Part shown: positions 60,888-64,000 of the stretch, piece by piece | Layout: each line of letters starts with the position of its first letter | Position numbering within the stretch: the first letter of the stretch is position 1 | NCBI RefSeq assembly: GCF_000341105.1 | Contig: NZ_ANBB01000021.1 | Location: 1 to 64,000 of the forward strand | Length of the DNA stretch: 64,000 nucleotides | Direction: 5' to 3' | Source of the DNA: Nocardiopsis potens DSM 45234 | GTDB lineage: Bacteria; Actinomycetota; Actinomycetes; Streptosporangiales; Streptosporangiaceae | Position numbers and translations under genes: made by a program | Notes under the pieces: generated by a model | Seen by the model: only the letters and a program-made list of their open reading frames with translations | What the model was told of the DNA's origin: nothing | Databases searched by the model: none

Positions 60888-61170
60888 CCGTATTCCTCTC
60901 TCCGGGGAATTCCGCCCGGCTCCGCAGACGGATCTCCGGGGCGGTCCAGCTGTGCATGAAAGTCGTCCGCGCGTCGCTGCGACCGCGGTTCGTGTCCAAG
61001 GGTATCCACAATCGCGGCCTCCCCAGGCAATCCGCGCAGCGGAGGGCGCGCGTTTCCCCGCAGGGACGGGGGTTTCGCGCGTCCGCGCGGGTCCGCGCGT
61101 GCGCGGGAGGGGCGCCCGTGCATGGAAAGATGGAACGGCATCCCGCGGTGAGCCGAGAAGGAGGACGAGG

Positions 61171-61746
61171 TTGGGCGAGTCGGTCGAAGGGGACGGCCCC
61201 TCCCGCCGCGCAGGCTCCCGCTCCGGCGGCACCGCGGTCACCCGGCGCGCCGCACTGCTCGGGGCCCTCGCCGCGGCGGCGGCCGCGGGCGCGGCCGGCT
61301 GCGGCGTCCGCTGGTACCCCAGCGAGGTCGGCCAGGACGAGCGGATCCTGCACGGCGCCATCACCGCCAAGGAGCGGCTCGTGGCCCGGTACCGCGCCGC
61401 GGTCGGGGCCGGCGACGGCCCCGCCGAGCTGCTGGAGTCCTTCCTGGCCCACCACGAGGAGCACCTGGCCGCGCTCCGCGGCCGGCTGCCCGAGGACTCC
61501 GCCGCCGCCGAGGGCGCGGACGGGGGCGCGGGGCGAGGCGGGGGCGGCGGCCCGTCGCCCTCCCCCGAACCGGTCCCCGAGGAGCCCCCGTCCACCGCGG
61601 ACCTGCAGAGCCTTGAGGAGGCCGCCGCGGTGGACCGCGCCCGCGAGTGCGCCCAGGTGCTGGAGCCGGCGCTGGCCCAGCTGCTCGCCTCGGTCGGCGC
61701 CTGCGAGATCGGCCATGCCCACCTGCTCGCCGAGGAGGCCTCGTGA
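61171..61746 (+). CDS. ferritin-like lipoprotein
   Basis: The 191-residue protein starts at a TTG placed behind GAAGGAGG (the region upstream in frame is non-coding). It has a twin-arginine-like export signal TRRAALLGALAAAAAAGAAGC with a lipobox cysteine (AAGC). It is thus probably folded and anchored outside the membrane. The mature part is helical with HHEEHLAALRGRLPED-type glutamate/histidine pairs, as in ferritin-like four-helix bundles, broken by a Gly/Pro linker. It overlaps the following DUF4439 gene by GTGA. Metal binding is plausible but unproven. Confidence 0.75.
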   Translation: MGESVEGDGPSRRAGSRSGGTAVTRRAALLGALAAAAAAGAAGCGVRWYPSEVGQDERILHGAITAKERLVARYRAAVGAGDGPAELLESFLAHHEEHLAALRGRLPEDSAAAEGADGGAGRGGGGGPSPSPEPVPEEPPSTADLQSLEEAAAVDRARECAQVLEPALAQLLASVGACEIGHAHLLAEEAS

Positions 61747-62270
61747 CAGCGCCACCGCCCCGCTCCCCGTCCGGGTCCTCCCCGTCGGCCTCGGCCGACG
61801 AGGGGCCGGGCGAGGTCTCCGCCCTGCAGGACGCGCTGCGCGCCGCGCACGCCGCCGTCTACGGCTACACCTACATCGGCGCCCGCTCCGAGGGCGGCGA
61901 CCGCGACCGGGCCGGCCGGTTCATGGACGCCCACCGGGCCCAGCGGGACACCTTCCGCGAGGAGCTGGTCGCCCGCAAGGCCGACCCGGCCCCGACCGAG
62001 GCCGCCTACCCGCTCCCCGACTCGGACGACCCCGACGAGCTGCGCCGCCACGCCCGCTCCCTGGAGGAGACCGCCGCGCAGAGCGCCCTCCAACTGGCCG
62101 GCGCCGCCTCCGGCAGCGGAACCCTCCGCGAACTCGCCGCGAACGCCCTCCAGGCCGCCGTCGCCCGCTCCCTGGAATGGGGCGGCGACCTCCCGGCCTT
62201 CCCGGGCTACCCGGAGAAGGCGGCGCCCTCGCCCTCCCCCACCGCAGCAGAGGAGAAGGAGGGCGACTGA
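61743..62270 (+). CDS. DUF4439 ferritin-like protein
   Basis: The 175-residue protein has a DUF4439 helical bundle (SALQDALRAAHAAVYGYTYIGARSEGGDRDRAGRFMDAHRAQRDTFREELVARKA). This family adopts a ferritin-like fold and in actinobacteria is usually paired with a second ferritin-like gene beside rimP, as here. The GTG at 61743 overlaps the upstream stop. The C-terminal tail is Pro/Ser/Glu-rich. The stop codon lies in the terminal repeat of the CRISPR remnant. Role unknown. Confidence 0.88.
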   Translation: MTAPPPRSPSGSSPSASADEGPGEVSALQDALRAAHAAVYGYTYIGARSEGGDRDRAGRFMDAHRAQRDTFREELVARKADPAPTEAAYPLPDSDDPDELRRHARSLEETAAQSALQLAGAASGSGTLRELAANALQAAVARSLEWGGDLPAFPGYPEKAAPSPSPTAAEEKEGD

Positions 62271-62352
62271 CCCCGCGTGCGCGGGACTCAGGCGGCCGGC
62301 CACAGGGTGCGGGGTGCCGGTGGCGGTCCATTCCCGCGTGCGCGGGACTCAG
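62263..62352 (-). CRISPR. two-repeat, one-spacer CRISPR remnant of type I-E form
   Basis: Two copies of a 20-mer (minus strand CTGAGTCCCGCGCACGCGGG) occur at 62272-62291 and 62333-62352, exactly 61 bp apart. The right copy extends as AATGGACCG to 29 bases (62324-62352) and closely follows the E. coli type I-E repeat plan: GAGT, an inverted CCCGCG/CGCGGG core, and an ACCG end. The left copy is degenerate at its 3' end, as terminal repeats often are. The spacer (62292-62323) is 32 nt, the normal I-E length. No cas genes are in the window. Leader would be to the right. Confidence 0.65.
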
Positions 62353-62423
62353 AGCGAATGACCTGGGGAAACAACGGGCGTCATCTTCCCGCGACCGGCC
62401 GGGAGCCGCACCGATTCTACGGC

Positions 62424-62461
62424 GGAGGGCGCTCCCCCGCAGGTGCGGCGGAGCGCCCTCC
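62424..62461 (-). terminator. proS terminator
   Basis: A 12-bp outer stem plus a 4-bp inner stem (one mismatch) with loop AGGT, 12 bp after the proS stop. Confidence 0.75.
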
Positions 62462-62472
62462 AAGCCGTCGCG

Positions 62473-64000
62473 TCAGTCCTTCTTGTCGGCCTCGACGATG
62501 GCGGCGACCTTGGTGACGGCGGAGTCCAGGGAGACCTCCTCGCGGTCGCCGGTGCGGCGGTCGCGGAGCTCCAGGACGCCGTCGGCCAGGCCCTTGCCGA
62601 CGATGAGGGCGGTGGGGACGCCGAGCAGCTCCGCGTCGGTGAACTTCACGCCCGGGGAGACGCCCTTGCGGTCGTCGACCAGGACCCGGACGCCCTTGGC
62701 CTCCAGCTCCTCGGCCAGGCGCAGCGCGACCTCGATCTGCTCGCCCTTGCCGGTGGCGACCACGTGCACGTCGGCGGGGGCCACGGCGCGCGGCCAGACG
62801 ATGCCCTTGCCGTCGTGGGACTGCTCGACGATGGAGGCGACCACGCGGGACACCCCGATGCCGTAGGAGCCCATGGTGATCCGCTTGGGCTTGCCGTCCG
62901 GGCCGAGCGCGTCCACCTCGAAGGCGTCGGCGTACTTGCGGCCCAGCTGGAAGACGTGGCCGATCTCGATGCCGCGCGCGGTGTAGAGGGTGCCCCGCCC
63001 GTCCGGCGAGGGGTCGCCGTCCCGCACGTCGGCGACGTCGAGGACGCCGTCCGGGGTGAAGTCGCGGCCGCAGACCAGGTCCACCACGTGGTGGTCGGCC
63101 TTGTCCGCGCCGGTGACCCAGGCGGTGCCGGCCACGATGCGCGGGTCGGCGTAGTAGGCGAGCTTGTTGCCCTGCAGCGCGGCCGGGCCGACGTAGCCCT
63201 TGACCAGGTAGGGGCGGGCGGCGAAGTCGGCCTCTTCGAGCAGGGCGACCTCGGCCGGCTCCAGGGCGGCCTCCAGCCGCTTCACGTCGACCTCGCGGTC
63301 GCCGGGCACGCCGATGCCGATGACCTCCCACTCCTCCTCACCCGGCTGCCTGACCTTGACCAGGACGTTCTTCAGGGTGTCGGCGGCGGTGAAGGTGCGG
63401 CCCAGGCCGGCCCCGTTGAGGTGGTCGACCAGGGTCTCGATGGTGGGGGTGTCCGGGGTGTGGTGCACGGCCGCCTCGGGCAGGCCCTCGATCGGCCGCG
63501 CGGGCGGCGCGGGGGTCTTGACCGCCTCGACGTTGGCGGCGTAGTCCGATTCGGTGCTGCGGACGAAGGTGTCCTCGCCGTTGGGGGTCTCGGCGAGGAA
63601 CTCCTCGGAGGCCGAGCCGCCCATCGCGCCGGAGGTGGCCGAGACGATCACGTAGCGCAGGCCGAGCCGGTCGAAGATGCGGACGTAGGCGTCGCGGTGC
63701 CGGGCGTAGGAGCACTCCAGGCCCTCGTCGTCGATGTCGAAGGAGTAGGAGTCCTTCATGTGGAACTCGCGGCCGCGCAGCACGCCGGCCCGCGGGCGGG
63801 CCTCGTCCCGGAACTTCTCCTGGATCTGGTAGAGGATGACCGGGAAGTCCTTGTAGGAGGAGTACTCGCCCTTGACCAGGAGGGTGAAGACCTCTTCGTG
63901 GGTGGGGGCGAGCAGGTAGTCGGCGCCCTTGCGGTCGGTGAGCCGGAACAGGGTGTCGCCGTACTCGGTCCACCGGTTGCTGGCCTCGTAGTACTCGCGG
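62473..64000 (-). CDS. proS: proline--tRNA ligase (5' part outside the window)
   Basis: The C-terminal ~509 codons of a bacterial-type prolyl-tRNA synthetase are visible. The class II motifs are [37 protein letters not shown] and [12 protein letters not shown]. The insertion (editing) domain is present ([22 protein letters not shown]), as are the [20 protein letters not shown] motif 3 and the anticodon-binding domain at the end. The insertion domain removes mischarged alanine in this subclass. The gene continues past base 64000. It ends in a strong hairpin. Confidence 0.97.
   Translation of the reverse strand, partial: REYYEASNRWTEYGDTLFRLTDRKGADYLLAPTHEEVFTLLVKGEYSSYKDFPVILYQIQEKFRDEARPRAGVLRGREFHMKDSYSFDIDDEGLECSYARHRDAYVRIFDRLGLRYVIVSATSGAMGGSASEEFLAETPNGEDTFVRSTESDYAANVEAVKTPAPPARPIEGLPEAAVHHTPDTPTIETLVDHLNGAGLGRTFTAADTLKNVLVKVRQPGEEEWEVIGIGVPGDREVDVKRLEAALEPAEVALLEEADFAARPYLVKGYVGPAALQGNKLAYYADPRIVAGTAWVTGADKADHHVVDLVCGRDFTPDGVLDVADVRDGDPSPDGRGTLYTARGIEIGHVFQLGRKYADAFEVDALGPDGKPKRITMGSYGIGVSRVVASIVEQSHDGKGIVWPRAVAPADVHVVATGKGEQIEVALRLAEELEAKGVRVLVDDRKGVSPGVKFTDAELLGVPTALIVGKGLADGVLELRDRRTGDREEVSLDSAVTKVAAIVEADKKD

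Noticed and set aside
62388-62405. A third CRISPR repeat to the right of the array
   Set aside because: There is a CCCGCG...CCGGG stretch, but it is 55 rather than 61 bp away and does not match the rest of the repeat.

Overview
The window is very GC-rich (roughly three quarters G+C by eye), gene-dense DNA from an actinomycete. Features that point there are frequent GTG starts, 4-bp start/stop overlaps, a group II truncated haemoglobin, an F420-type LLM oxidoreductase, a Rv2231c-type CobC, a Ser/Thr kinase with an extracytoplasmic domain, and tandem dynamin-like GTPases. The gene set looks like a filamentous actinobacterium; Nocardiopsaceae or another Streptosporangiales lineage is my inference, not shown by the sequence. 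I see no insertion sequence, prophage or integron, so this reads as chromosome core.

Layout. 0.2-6.3 kb: an MFS transporter converging on glbO, then ettA, whose frame is fused without a stop to an upstream DUF4192 gene, then a membrane diguanylate cyclase. 7.1-11.6 kb: two coupled membrane-remodelling GTPases. 11.6-22.2 kb and 32.4-40.3 kb: aerobic cobalamin genes in two blocks. These are a siroheme synthase-like cobA fusion, a bluB-cobT fusion with cobC, cobB, cobO with a chelatase subunit fusion, cobN, and cobQ-cobD. Two cobalamin riboswitches sit upstream of the chelatase genes (chelatase-cobO and cobN), so the cobalt-insertion step is the part most visibly under B12 feedback. Between the blocks lie an LLM oxidoreductase, a kinase, a quinone oxidoreductase, a slipin/NfeD pair and a secreted penicillin-acylase-family enzyme.

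40.5-50.1 kb: a 19-codon hydrophobic ORF, tRNA-Arg(TCT), an Lrp regulator, a DUF2000 protein, a FurA-type regulator with catalase, two BCCT osmolyte transporters that both appear to start at ATC, Hsp20 and an M16 protease. 50.2-60.9 kb: the translation/RNA operon read leftwards (rimP, nusA, ylxR, infB, DUF503, rbfA, truB, a riboflavin-kinase-only ribF, rpsO, pnp). Right end: two ferritin-like genes, a two-repeat one-spacer CRISPR remnant with type I-E geometry, and proS running off the edge.

Most gene ends carry strong GC-rich hairpins, some with a T run on the transcribed strand. The points most worth a second look are the paired ATC starts, the orphan CRISPR, the FAD-synthetase-less ribF, the DUF4192-EttA frame fusion, and short coding-like stretches that are easily missed (40499-40558 and 44300-44545).
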